A stretch of DNA of 18,788 nt from Clostridiales bacterium (lineage in GTDB: Bacteria > Bacillota > Clostridia > Oscillospirales > Oscillospiraceae), in the NCBI GenBank assembly GCA_019418025.1, contig DYCR01000010.1:7460-26247 (forward strand), read 5' to 3'. Shown piece after piece: positions 7,628-13,923 of the stretch. Under the pieces are notes generated by a model, which had not been told where the DNA came from, made no database searches, and saw only the letters and a list, made by a program, of their open reading frames with translations. The position numbers and the translations under genes are program-made. Every line of letters begins with the position of its first letter. The stretch's first letter is position 1.

Positions 7628-8146
7628 TTATAACATGCTCTTTTTCCACTTTCTGATTTTTGTCCGGAAGGTGCCGAAGGGGGCCACGGTATTCACATGG
7701 ATAAATTTATAAACCTCCCACACCGCCGACTTCGTGGCACCGTCTGCCCATCTGCGCTGGTGGGGCAAAAACAGTTCCTCGTCAGACATGGCATCGATCA
7801 TCTGATCGATCGCCTGAATATTGGCATCCAATTTGTGTCGGAGTTCCGCCAAGGAAAGCCCCGCATAGGTATCCGAGAACCACTGGTACAGCTCCCCCAG
7901 CTGATTCCATTTGAATTGATCCGAAGGGGTTTTCACCTCCATGCCGTTTTGCTCGTCACGCTCCCACCCCAGAACAAGGGTCGTCCACCCTACCTGATAG
8001 GCCAGATTTTCAGCCGGAGTCCGGTCAACCTCCTCTGCACGGATGTCCTTCATATGCTCCGGAATCGCCTCAAACTCTGCAATGTATTTTTCGTAGGTTC
8101 TGTTGATTTCTTCTTTCAATTCGTCTTTGCCGGTATATACTCTCAT
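7628..8146 (-). CDS. ClbS/DfsB family four-helix-bundle protein (DUF1706)
   Basis: 172 residues, ATG at 8144-8146 with GAGG 7 nt upstream. The N-terminus (YTGKDELKEEINRTYEKYIAEFEAIPE) and the central AENLAYQVGWTTLVLGWE...GMEVKTPSDQFKWNQLGELYQWFSDTY are the pattern of the ClbS/DfsB group, a DinB-like helical bundle. The family's named member ClbS protects colibactin producers by acting on the genotoxin's cyclopropane; most genomic members have no known substrate. It is transcribed from its own promoter (8198-8226) with a 5' hairpin and is followed by the unknown two-TM gene. No biosynthetic cluster is visible here, so a self-resistance role is not supported. Protection against electrophiles or an unknown DinB-type thiol-linked reaction is only inference. 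Confidence 0.85.
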   Translation of the reverse strand: MRVYTGKDELKEEINRTYEKYIAEFEAIPEHMKDIRAEEVDRTPAENLAYQVGWTTLVLGWERDEQNGMEVKTPSDQFKWNQLGELYQWFSDTYAGLSLAELRHKLDANIQAIDQMIDAMSDEELFLPHQRRWADGATKSAVWEVYKFIHVNTVAPFGTFRTKIRKWKKSML

Positions 8147-8168
8147 ACATTTACCTCATAAAAAATAA

Positions 8169-8194
8169 TGCAAACACGCTTGTGTGTCTGCATC
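8169..8194 (-). promoter_or_regulatory. 5'-terminal hairpin of the ClbS-like mRNA
   Basis: Minus strand ATGCAGACAC-acaagc-GTGTTTGCAT is a 10-bp stem with one G-U pair, followed by TATTTTTTATGAGG. It begins at about the predicted +1 of the promoter at 8198-8226. It may stabilise the 5' end or act as an early terminator; the T-run is followed at once by the ribosome binding site. The same stem is present, with a different base pair, in the second cassette copy. Confidence 0.6.
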
Positions 8195-8197
8195 TCA

Positions 8198-8226
8198 TTA
8201 TATCGTTATTTGATCTTCTGTTCAAG
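8198..8226 (-). promoter_or_regulatory. Promoter of the ClbS-like operon
   Basis: TTGAAC (8221-8226) and TATAAT (8198-8203) on the minus strand with a 17-nt spacer. It lies downstream of the superoxide reductase terminator (8276-8313), so the ClbS-like gene and the following membrane protein form their own unit. Confidence 0.75.
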
Positions 8227-8275
8227 TCCAATAAACACCTGAAGGCTGCACCATACGTTCGCAGAAGCCGCGGAA

Positions 8276-8313
8276 TGTAAAAATCGCCCGGCTCCCATCA
8301 GGAGAGCCGGGCG
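8276..8313 (-). terminator. Terminator of the superoxide reductase gene
   Basis: Perfect 10-bp GC-rich stem CGCCCGGCTC (minus-strand arm from 8304-8313) with GAGCCGGGCG (8285-8294), then ATTTTTACA. It lies 18 nt past the reductase stop codon. Confidence 0.85.
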
Positions 8314-8330
8314 TGAATTTTTCTGTTCGA

Positions 8331-8705
8331 TTACAGTTCGGTTTTCCACAGACCGTGAAGATTGCAGTATTCGTAGACGGCAATTGCCTCTTCCCCTTCT
8401 GCCAGAGCGAAGGTGACCTCCGGAGCGGTGTCCGGCTTCAGATACTTGATCTGGCTGCCCTGATTGGTCTCCATGGCGATCCACTGGATATAGTGGGCAT
8501 CCAGCATGGGGTGCGTCACGGACCCAACCTTTGCTGTGACGGTATTGCCGTCACGGGTCACAACAGGGACATGCTTTTCGGTAGCTGCATCCACACTGCC
8601 GGGGATGAGTTCGGTCATTTCCTGACCGCAGCACATTTCCGGTACGCCGGCATTGTTCAGGAAGGTGATCAGGTTGCCGCAATGCTCGCAAATATAGAAT
8701 TTCAT
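8331..8705 (-). CDS. dfx: Desulfoferrodoxin / superoxide reductase (2Fe type)
   Basis: 124 residues, ATG at 8703-8705 with GGAGG upstream. It reduces superoxide to hydrogen peroxide using electrons from rubredoxin or a similar donor, the usual oxygen-defence route of strict anaerobes. The desulforedoxin-like iron site is complete (C6, C9, C25, C26: CEHC...CC). The catalytic Fe(His)4Cys site is complete as well: E43-K44-H45, H65, H71, C114 and H117 (CNLHG). This makes it a two-iron desulfoferrodoxin, not a one-iron neelaredoxin. It is a single-gene unit with promoter (near 8769) and terminator (8276-8313). The 5' leader contains a CGCTCCG/CGGAGCG hairpin at 8724-8742 just above the ribosome binding site. 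Confidence 0.95.
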   Translation of the reverse strand: MKFYICEHCGNLITFLNNAGVPEMCCGQEMTELIPGSVDAATEKHVPVVTRDGNTVTAKVGSVTHPMLDAHYIQWIAMETNQGSQIKYLKPDTAPEVTFALAEGEEAIAVYEYCNLHGLWKTEL

Positions 8706-8768
8706 AATATATCCTCCATAGGGCGCTCCGAGAGCCGGAGCGGAAGTGTTGGTTGGTTTTATGATTCT

Positions 8769-8809
8769 ATTATACCCGGATTTGGCACAATTTCTGTGAT
8801 AAGGTCACA
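8769..8809 (-). promoter_or_regulatory. Superoxide reductase promoter with upstream TGTGA/TCACA inverted repeat
   Basis: A strong -10 TATAAT lies at 8769-8774 on the minus strand, but no good -35 is found at 17 nt. Upstream, TGTGA-CCTTA-TCACA (8795-8809) is a perfect inverted repeat centred about 30 bp from the -10. A weak -35 plus an upstream dyad fits an activated or repressed promoter (Rex- or Crp/Fnr-like half sites). The 5-nt spacer is one shorter than the usual 6, so the regulator is not assigned. Confidence 0.45.
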
Positions 8810-8830
8810 AAGTCAGAATGCTGCCTGAAT

Positions 8831-8979
8831 TTATTTTATGCAGCCGCACACATCGGGGCCGTTGCAATTATAGCCGACACCGTGAATCTCCCATCCGGGC
8901 GTAAAATTCCGGCAGCTCGATGACTGTCGCATAGTCATCGCAGATAGAAGAATGCTTCCTGATTTCGAATCATTTCCAT
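8831..8979 (-). pseudogene. Broken small gene behind the duplicated promoter cassette
   Basis: ATG at 8977-8979 has GAGG at 7 nt, the same geometry as the ClbS-like start. It reads MEMIRNQEAFFYLR and then stops. Coding-like sequence continues in the other two frames: DDYATVIELPEFYARMGD, then PGWEIHGVGYNCNGPDVCGCIK ending in TAA at 8831-8833. The third frame is open back to an ATG at 8992 (53 residues), but that ATG has no ribosome binding site because it follows the hairpin. Two one-base shifts would join the parts into a product of about 48 residues ending in a cysteine-rich tail. The family is not recognised. It may instead be a real short Cys-rich peptide. Confidence 0.35.
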
Positions 8980-8986
8980 AGGACTT

Positions 8987-9060
8987 CCTCATAAAAAGAT
9001 GCAAACACGGATCTGTGTTTGCATCTTTTTATACCTTTATTTGATTTCCTGTTCAAGTCC
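8987..9060. repeat. Copy 2 of the promoter-hairpin-RBS cassette
   Basis: Near-identical partner of 8154-8230, about 830 bp away in the same orientation. On the minus strand it gives TTGAAC (9051-9056), 17 nt, TATAAA (9028-9033). It lies in the 635-bp stretch 8706-9341, which otherwise holds the reductase promoter, a broken small gene, two stem-loops and no intact gene that I can support. Confidence 0.75.
8993..9030. terminator. Perfect 16-bp stem with A-run and T-run, terminator-like
   Basis: AAAAAGATGCAAACAC pairs perfectly with GTGTTTGCATCTTTTT around a 6-nt loop, so on either strand it looks like an intrinsic terminator. On the minus strand it begins at the predicted +1 of the cassette promoter. 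Transcripts from that promoter would then either end after about 35 nt or carry a stable 5' hairpin. Confidence 0.6.
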
Positions 9061-9202
9061 GTCGAAGAGATCACTGGTATAAAACTCCAAATTTGATTCG
9101 TATAGGCTAATTAGATTGTGTCTAAGGGCCTTTCTTGTCCTGAATGCTGCTATGTCCAATGTCTCCTAATGCCGATGTGGTCAGAATGAGGTCGAAGGTT
9201 CC

Positions 9203-9224
9203 CCCCCTGTGAACCCACAGGGGG
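9203..9224. repeat. GC-rich stem-loop
   Basis: CCCCCTGTG-aacc-CACAGGGGG is a perfect 9-bp stem with a 4-nt loop and no adjacent T-run, between the ECF operon terminator and the duplicated cassette. It could be a dispersed intergenic palindrome. No second copy is visible in this window. Confidence 0.5.
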
Positions 9225-9276
9225 AAGTAAAAACTTTTATCATCATGCCCGCCACTTCACACAGTCCATAATAGAA

Positions 9277-9327
9277 AGAGACCCATGCACACTCACGACT
9301 CGAATCGCTGGCTGTGCATGGGTCTCT
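9277..9327 (-). terminator. Long stem-loop ending the transporter operon
   Basis: AGAGACCCATGCACA (9277-9291) pairs perfectly over 15 bp with TGTGCATGGGTCTCT (9313-9327). The 21-nt loop itself contains a short CGA/TCG stem. On the minus strand it is followed by TTTCTATTATGG, a poor T-run. It stands 15 nt past the EcfA stop and most likely terminates the operon or protects its 3' end. Confidence 0.65.
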
Positions 9328-9341
9328 ATATCGCTTTCGGA

Positions 9342-10805
9342 CTAGGAAAACAGAAAAAATTTCTGAAGTTTTTCCTTGGTCTCCTCTGTCAGCGCATAAC
9401 AGTCCCTGACCTTTCCGTCTTCCATATGGAGAATCTGACTGCAACAGGCAAAGAGTAACTCCAGATCGTGAGTGATTAACAGCACGGTCTTTCCCCGTTT
9501 CTGGAGATCCAGAATGCACTGGGCCACCTGCTTCATATGCGTCAGGTCCAGACCGCTGGTGGGCTCGTCAAAAACAACGAAGTCCCGGGAGCTGGCAATT
9601 GCCGAGGCCACCGCCACTCTCTGCTTCTGTCCACCTGACAGCGCCATAGGATGCTTTTCCCGAAAAGATGTCAGATCAAATTCAGAAAGGAGCCTGCCTA
9701 GGTCTTTCTGATTCTTAGAGCCCATACTGAGCGTGATTTCCTCTTCCACACTCTGGGTAAAGAGCTGATGGTTCACATCCTGCATCACCAGAAAGGACCG
9801 ATCCAGCCGCTTGCTCTGATTCAGCTTTTTTCCCTCATCAAAAAGAAGGCCCTTACCTTTCTTCTGCAGGCCACAAAAATTCCGGACAAAGGTAGATTTT
9901 CCTGCTCCGTTTCTTCCGATAATGCCAATAACTGCCCCCTTAGGAAGCGCCAGTTCTGGAATGTCCAGTCTGGCTTCCCATGAACTCCGGTACTGGAACC
10001 GGAAGTCCCTGAGCCTCAGCATTTCCTCAGTAATACTTCTGTTTCGGATCTCCAGATTTTCATAGTTGAGTGCTCGGAGGCCCCGGGCTTCCAGCTCTGC
10101 CGGAGACAGATTCCGGAAATCTTCGGGGCTGTAGCTTTCCCGGATCTCTCCACCGCTGACGTACAGGAACCTGTCTGCCAGATTCTGGAGATAGCCCAGT
10201 CGATGTTCAGCAACCACCACCGTTTTTCCCTGTCTCTTCCACCGGGCAATCATGGTTTTCAGTTCCTCCACCGCCCACATATCCAGATTAGAGGATGGTT
10301 CGTCCAGCACCACAATTGGGTTATCTGTAACGGAAACACAGGCACAGGCAATCTTCTGCTTCTCACCGCCGGAAAGCTGAAACATTGTTCTCGGCAGCAG
10401 CTCCCGGATGCCAAGGGTGTCCGCAGAATTCTGAATCTTCTCCAGAATTTCATCACTTGCTATATTCTGATTTTCCGCACCGAAGGCCAGCTCACTCATC
10501 ACATCCACGCAGAAGAACTGGCTTCTGGGATTCTGAAACACGGTGCTTACTTTTTTTCCCAGATCATAGATATCCCCCTCAGCAGTGTTCCTGCCTAATA
10601 CCTCCACTCTGCCCTGAAGCTCTCCGGGATAGTAAAAAGGAATCAGGCCGTTAATCAGCCGAATGATGCTGGTTTTTCCGCAGCCGGACTGGCCGCAAAG
10701 CACCAGCAGCTCTCCTTTTTCTACAGATAGGCTCACGTTTTTCAGTGTAGGACTTTCTCCTCCCGGATAAGTAAAGGTCACATTTTTAAGTTCAATCGCC
10801 GTCAT
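9342..10805 (-). CDS. ECF transporter energy-coupling ATPase, two ABC domains fused (EcfA-type)
   Basis: 487 residues; the ATG at 10803-10805 overlaps the EcfT stop as ATGA, so it is translationally coupled. It hydrolyses ATP on the cytoplasmic face to drive the EcfT/S-component importer. It has two complete nucleotide-binding domains: the first with Walker A GQSGCGKTS (38-46), signature LSGGEKQ (144-150) and Walker B LDEP (167-170); the second with GRNGAGKST (297-305), LSGGQKQ (389-395) and FDEPTSGLD (from 412). The H-loop histidines are seen as AEHR and THD. Fusion replaces the usual separate EcfA1 and EcfA2, as is common in group II modules dedicated to one S component. It is the last gene of the operon and is followed by the stem-loop at 9277-9327. 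The longer frame to 10934 runs inside EcfT and is rejected. Confidence 0.92.
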   Translation of the reverse strand: MTAIELKNVTFTYPGGESPTLKNVSLSVEKGELLVLCGQSGCGKTSIIRLINGLIPFYYPGELQGRVEVLGRNTAEGDIYDLGKKVSTVFQNPRSQFFCVDVMSELAFGAENQNIASDEILEKIQNSADTLGIRELLPRTMFQLSGGEKQKIACACVSVTDNPIVVLDEPSSNLDMWAVEELKTMIARWKRQGKTVVVAEHRLGYLQNLADRFLYVSGGEIRESYSPEDFRNLSPAELEARGLRALNYENLEIRNRSITEEMLRLRDFRFQYRSSWEARLDIPELALPKGAVIGIIGRNGAGKSTFVRNFCGLQKKGKGLLFDEGKKLNQSKRLDRSFLVMQDVNHQLFTQSVEEEITLSMGSKNQKDLGRLLSEFDLTSFREKHPMALSGGQKQRVAVASAIASSRDFVVFDEPTSGLDLTHMKQVAQCILDLQKRGKTVLLITHDLELLFACCSQILHMEDGKVRDCYALTEETKEKLQKFFLFS

Positions 10806-11521
10806 ACCCACAGTCCTCCCGCTGCCAGAATATACCCCAGAATCAACAGCCCGCCGGTGAGAAACAGGACGACATCCAAGCGCCCAAAGCCTCCGGGAGA
10901 AATACTGGTTCTGGTTTTCTCCTTTCCCAGGCATCGGGTCAGAGCCGAAGCCGACAGATCCTCTCCGATATTTACAGCGGACATAAGCAGAGGCACCAGA
11001 CGGTATTCCAGGACCTCTACAGGCCTGCGCCAGAAATATCGGGCTCCCAGTTTCCGCATCCGCATGGCAGCGCTGATGCTGGCGGACTCCTCCTTTACCG
11101 TGGGGAAGAGGCGGAACATCACAGACAGCGGAATAATAATCTTCTGGGAAACGTGCATTTTCGCCATAGCAGCCCCGAACTCATTGACCCTGGTGGTAGT
11201 GAGAAAATAGACACCCATCATACCCCCGGGGACGAACCGGGTGCCCACACTGCCGAGAAAGCCCATGAGCATCTGCCAGAATCCCGTCAGTTCAGGAAGA
11301 ATCCACACGTTGGTGGCATAGCTTCCTAAGTAGACACCCAGATAAGAAAGCGCGAACCTGTATTTTTCCCCGATCATCAGCATGACAAACGGGAAAAAGC
11401 CGGCGCTGAACCGCAGAATGCTCAGTTTGGGACCGGTACCCATACTGAGCAGCAAGATGTTCATGGTCAGCAGAAGAAACAGCTTCGTCCTGGGATCTAC
11501 AAAATTTTTTGTTTTCTTCAT
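10802..11521 (-). CDS. ECF transporter transmembrane component EcfT (CbiQ-like)
   Basis: 239 residues, ATG at 11519-11521 with GGAGGT 7 nt upstream. It couples the ATPase to the substrate-binding S component in the membrane. It opens with the usual FVDPRTKLFLLLTMN segment (family pattern hpRtKll). Several hydrophobic helices follow, then the cytoplasmic coupling region FPTVKEESASISAAMRMRKLGA (about 152-173), and SALTRCL with a second arginine-containing motif further on. These match the EcfT coupling helices that dock on the ATPases. A terminator-like hairpin (11535-11569) separates it from the S component upstream. It overlaps EcfA by 4 nt. A start further upstream would translate the hairpin and is unlikely. 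Confidence 0.9.
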   Translation of the reverse strand: MKKTKNFVDPRTKLFLLLTMNILLLSMGTGPKLSILRFSAGFFPFVMLMIGEKYRFALSYLGVYLGSYATNVWILPELTGFWQMLMGFLGSVGTRFVPGGMMGVYFLTTTRVNEFGAAMAKMHVSQKIIIPLSVMFRLFPTVKEESASISAAMRMRKLGARYFWRRPVEVLEYRLVPLLMSAVNIGEDLSASALTRCLGKEKTRTSISPGGFGRLDVVLFLTGGLLILGYILAAGGLWV

Positions 11522-11534
11522 GTTGGCTACCTCC

Positions 11535-11569
11535 AAAAAACAATGCCGCAGGGAACTTCTGCGGCATTG
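11535..11569 (-). terminator. Intrinsic terminator inside the operon, between S component and EcfT
   Basis: Minus strand CAATGCCGCAG-aagttcc-CTGCGGCATTG (11-bp perfect stem) runs directly into TTTTTT, and the next bases are the EcfT ribosome binding site GGAGG. With no promoter seen behind it, partial readthrough would make EcfT and EcfA less abundant than the S component and the two ABC exporters-like proteins. Confidence 0.8.
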
Positions 11570-11583
11570 CATGGTCTCAGGAA

Positions 11584-12162
11584 TCAGACAATTCCCGCTT
11601 TCTTAAAGTGCTTCTTGAGAACTGCCTTGCCCAGAACAGCACCCAGAAAGCCGCCCATCAGCCCCAGAACAGCAATCACTGCCAGCATGTAGTTGGGGGT
11701 CAGCTTCATGACTGCATCGATATAGGCATCTGTGCCGCCATTATTGCGGTACATCTCAAAGAAGGAGTCCCGCATGATCCACATAGGAAGCATGGTTCCG
11801 ATGGTCCAGAGGGTAAACACACTGTAGCCCAGCAGATTATTCTTCCAAGTCTTGTAGCTGCCGGACTTCATAATGAAATCAGCAATGAGGCCAAAGACAA
11901 AGCCAAAGATGATTGAGATCCAGGTCTGACCCATCAGAAAGGCCAGCAGACCGGAGATGGTCCCCAGCAGAGTAACCGCACCGAACTTCTGCTCCTTGAT
12001 GGCGAGGAGCACGAAGGGAATACCACCCAGAATACCTGCCAGGAAGGGCAGGATCACCACACACACAGGGATATACCCCAACATGCCGGAAATCACAAAA
12101 CCGATAAAATAGATGAGGCTGAACAAGCCTACGGTAATCAGATCTTTTACAGTGAGTTTCAT
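11584..12162 (-). CDS. MptaS-family (Trep_Strep) ECF S component
   Basis: 192 residues with about six hydrophobic segments, beginning MKLTVKDLITVGLFSLIYFIGFVISGMLGYIP. This start, the PFLAGILGGIPFVLLAIKEQKFGAV block and the GxxxGLIADFIMKSGSYK loop are typical of the MptaS/Trep_Strep group of substrate-specific ECF components. The substrate of this group is not established. The ATG directly follows the TAA of the upstream ABC gene (TAAATG) and its AAAGGAG is inside that gene's last codons. This tight coupling to the two exporter-fold ABC proteins argues that all five transporter proteins handle the same ligand. EcfT and a fused EcfA follow downstream. Confidence 0.88.
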   Translation of the reverse strand: MKLTVKDLITVGLFSLIYFIGFVISGMLGYIPVCVVILPFLAGILGGIPFVLLAIKEQKFGAVTLLGTISGLLAFLMGQTWISIIFGFVFGLIADFIMKSGSYKTWKNNLLGYSVFTLWTIGTMLPMWIMRDSFFEMYRNNGGTDAYIDAVMKLTPNYMLAVIAVLGLMGGFLGAVLGKAVLKKHFKKAGIV

Positions 12163-13923
12163 TTATATTTCTCCTTTAATATCTTTTCCCAGCTTCCAGC
12201 CAATGGCTTCTTTCCGCTGGTGTAAAAAATCGGCATAAATGCCGGGTTGCGCCGCCAGTTCCTGATGTGTTCCCTGCTGGACGATTTTGCCGTCATTCAG
12301 AACCAAGATCTTTTTGGCATTGCGCACGGTTTTCAGTCGGTGAGCAATCATAATCACCGTTTTATTCCTCGTCAGCTCCTCCATGGCCTGCTGCAGACGA
12401 TCCTCGTTTTCGGGGTCTATGTTCGCAGTGGCTTCGTCAAAGATGACGATGGATGCATCTTTGATCAGGGCTCTTGCAATCGCAATTCTTTGCTTCTCAC
12501 CGCCGGAGAGAGAAGCGCCCCCTTCCCCGATGAGGGTGTCATACCCCTGAGGAAGATTCATGACAAAGTCATGGCAGCAGGCCCGTTTTGCAGCCTCCAC
12601 CACTTCTTCATGGGTGGCATTTTGCCTGCCGAAGCGGATATTGTTCTCAATGGTGTCGTTAAAAAGATAGGTATTCTGGAATACTACGGAAACATTCTTC
12701 ATAAGGCCCGGCAGGGTGTAATCCCTGACGTCCACACCGCCGATGGAGACGCCGCCTTTGTCTACATCCCAGAACCGGGAAATAAGACTGCAGAGAGTGG
12801 TCTTTCCACTGCCGGAAGGACCTACAATGGCAGTCATTTCATTGGCAGGAATGGTAACTGTTACATCGTCCAGAATCTTCTTTTCCTCATAGGCAAAGTC
12901 CACATGGTCAAAGCGGATCTCAGTATTTGAAGGCGTCTCCGTGATGCTGCCCTCCTTCATAATGGGCACCTGCTCAATTTCATTTGCCTTATCGATGGAG
13001 TTCTCTGCAATCCGCAGGTTCGCCACACAGCTGCCCGCAACCTTCAGCTGCTCATAGACCATAAAGGAACAAACCACCATGATGAGGCTGTTTGCAAGAT
13101 CCATGGTTCCATTTAAGTAGAAAGCAATGGACGCATACATAAGGAGCACAGAAAAGCCATAGAGCACCAGCTGCTGAAAAAATACATAAGGGGTCATGGC
13201 CTTTTCCAGTTTCTCATTCTTCTTCCAGCTTTCCCGGATGGCCTGGTCAACGCCCTTGTCCAGACGTTTGTCCAGATTGAATGCCTTCACCACAGCCATG
13301 CCCTGAATGGTCTCCAGAACCTTTTCTACCAGAGTCTCCTGCGCCTGCTGACGGGCAGGTACATCCCGGCGGGACTTCTTTTCCATGGCAGCCGTGACCA
13401 TCAGGAAGATGCCGATACCGCAGAGGGTAATGAGGCCGATACGCCAGTCAAAAAGCACCATGAAAAGAGAAAATACAAGGGAGTTCAAAAAACCGCCCAG
13501 CGTAATAATCAACACCACAGGCACTGCGGTTTCCACATCATTTAAAATGGTAGTTTCAATGGCGGTGATCCTACCCAGACTGTTTCGGTTAAAGTAGCCC
13601 ATAGGAACCACCTTCAGCTTCTGGCCGATGGACAGACGCTTGTCTGCAGCCATAAAGTAACCGGCGTGGGTTCTCTGGAGCTGGGAATAATACTGGGTCA
13701 CAATCTTACCTGCAATACTGATTGCCATGATCAGGAAGGACAGCCAGGCGGTCTTTCCGGTGACGGAATCCTCCACAATGGCCTTCAGCACAACATACAT
13801 GGCAGCCATCAGAAGGCTGTTAAAAATAGCATTCACAAAGCCAATCATCATGGATTTCTGAAGATTGGCCTTTTCTTTCCGGGAGAAGCCCCAGATTTTC
13901 TTAAATACACTCAGCATGATCAC
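12163..13923 (-). CDS. ABC transporter, exporter-fold half-transporter (YbtQ/IrtB-like), second of a pair
   Basis: 586 residues with an N-terminal six-helix transmembrane domain (about 25-320) and a C-terminal ATPase. Walker A GPSGSGKTT lies at 368-376, signature LSGGEKQ at 472-478, catalytic D496-E497 in FDEATANIDPENE and H-loop histidine near 528. All catalytic residues are intact. The DPENE tail after the D-loop is shared with the partner and with YbtP/YbtQ- and IrtAB-type siderophore importers as I remember them. It likely forms a heterodimer with the protein encoded at 13920-15662. Start: a GTG at 13923 overlaps the partner's TGA (GTGA) with AAGGA 6 nt upstream; an in-frame ATG at 13917 is the alternative. 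Direction of transport and ligand cannot be read from the sequence. Confidence 0.9.
   Translation of the reverse strand: MIMLSVFKKIWGFSRKEKANLQKSMMIGFVNAIFNSLLMAAMYVVLKAIVEDSVTGKTAWLSFLIMAISIAGKIVTQYYSQLQRTHAGYFMAADKRLSIGQKLKVVPMGYFNRNSLGRITAIETTILNDVETAVPVVLIITLGGFLNSLVFSLFMVLFDWRIGLITLCGIGIFLMVTAAMEKKSRRDVPARQQAQETLVEKVLETIQGMAVVKAFNLDKRLDKGVDQAIRESWKKNEKLEKAMTPYVFFQQLVLYGFSVLLMYASIAFYLNGTMDLANSLIMVVCSFMVYEQLKVAGSCVANLRIAENSIDKANEIEQVPIMKEGSITETPSNTEIRFDHVDFAYEEKKILDDVTVTIPANEMTAIVGPSGSGKTTLCSLISRFWDVDKGGVSIGGVDVRDYTLPGLMKNVSVVFQNTYLFNDTIENNIRFGRQNATHEEVVEAAKRACCHDFVMNLPQGYDTLIGEGGASLSGGEKQRIAIARALIKDASIVIFDEATANIDPENEDRLQQAMEELTRNKTVIMIAHRLKTVRNAKKILVLNDGKIVQQGTHQELAAQPGIYADFLHQRKEAIGWKLGKDIKGEI

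Larger units (their letters stand above)
8154..8230. repeat. Copy 1 of a duplicated promoter-hairpin-RBS cassette
   Basis: This 77-bp segment aligns over its whole length with 8987-9060. Both copies share TTGAAC, a 17-nt spacer containing ATCAAATAA, a TATAA-type -10, an ATGCA(A/G)ACAC stem-loop, a T-run and TATGAGG with a start codon 7 nt later. This copy serves the ClbS-like gene. Similarity stops right after GGACTTGAAC on the upstream side. Confidence 0.75.

Noticed and set aside
7628..8146. Colibactin self-resistance as the function of the ClbS-like gene
   Set aside because: No polyketide or peptide synthetase genes are present in the window; family membership alone does not support it.
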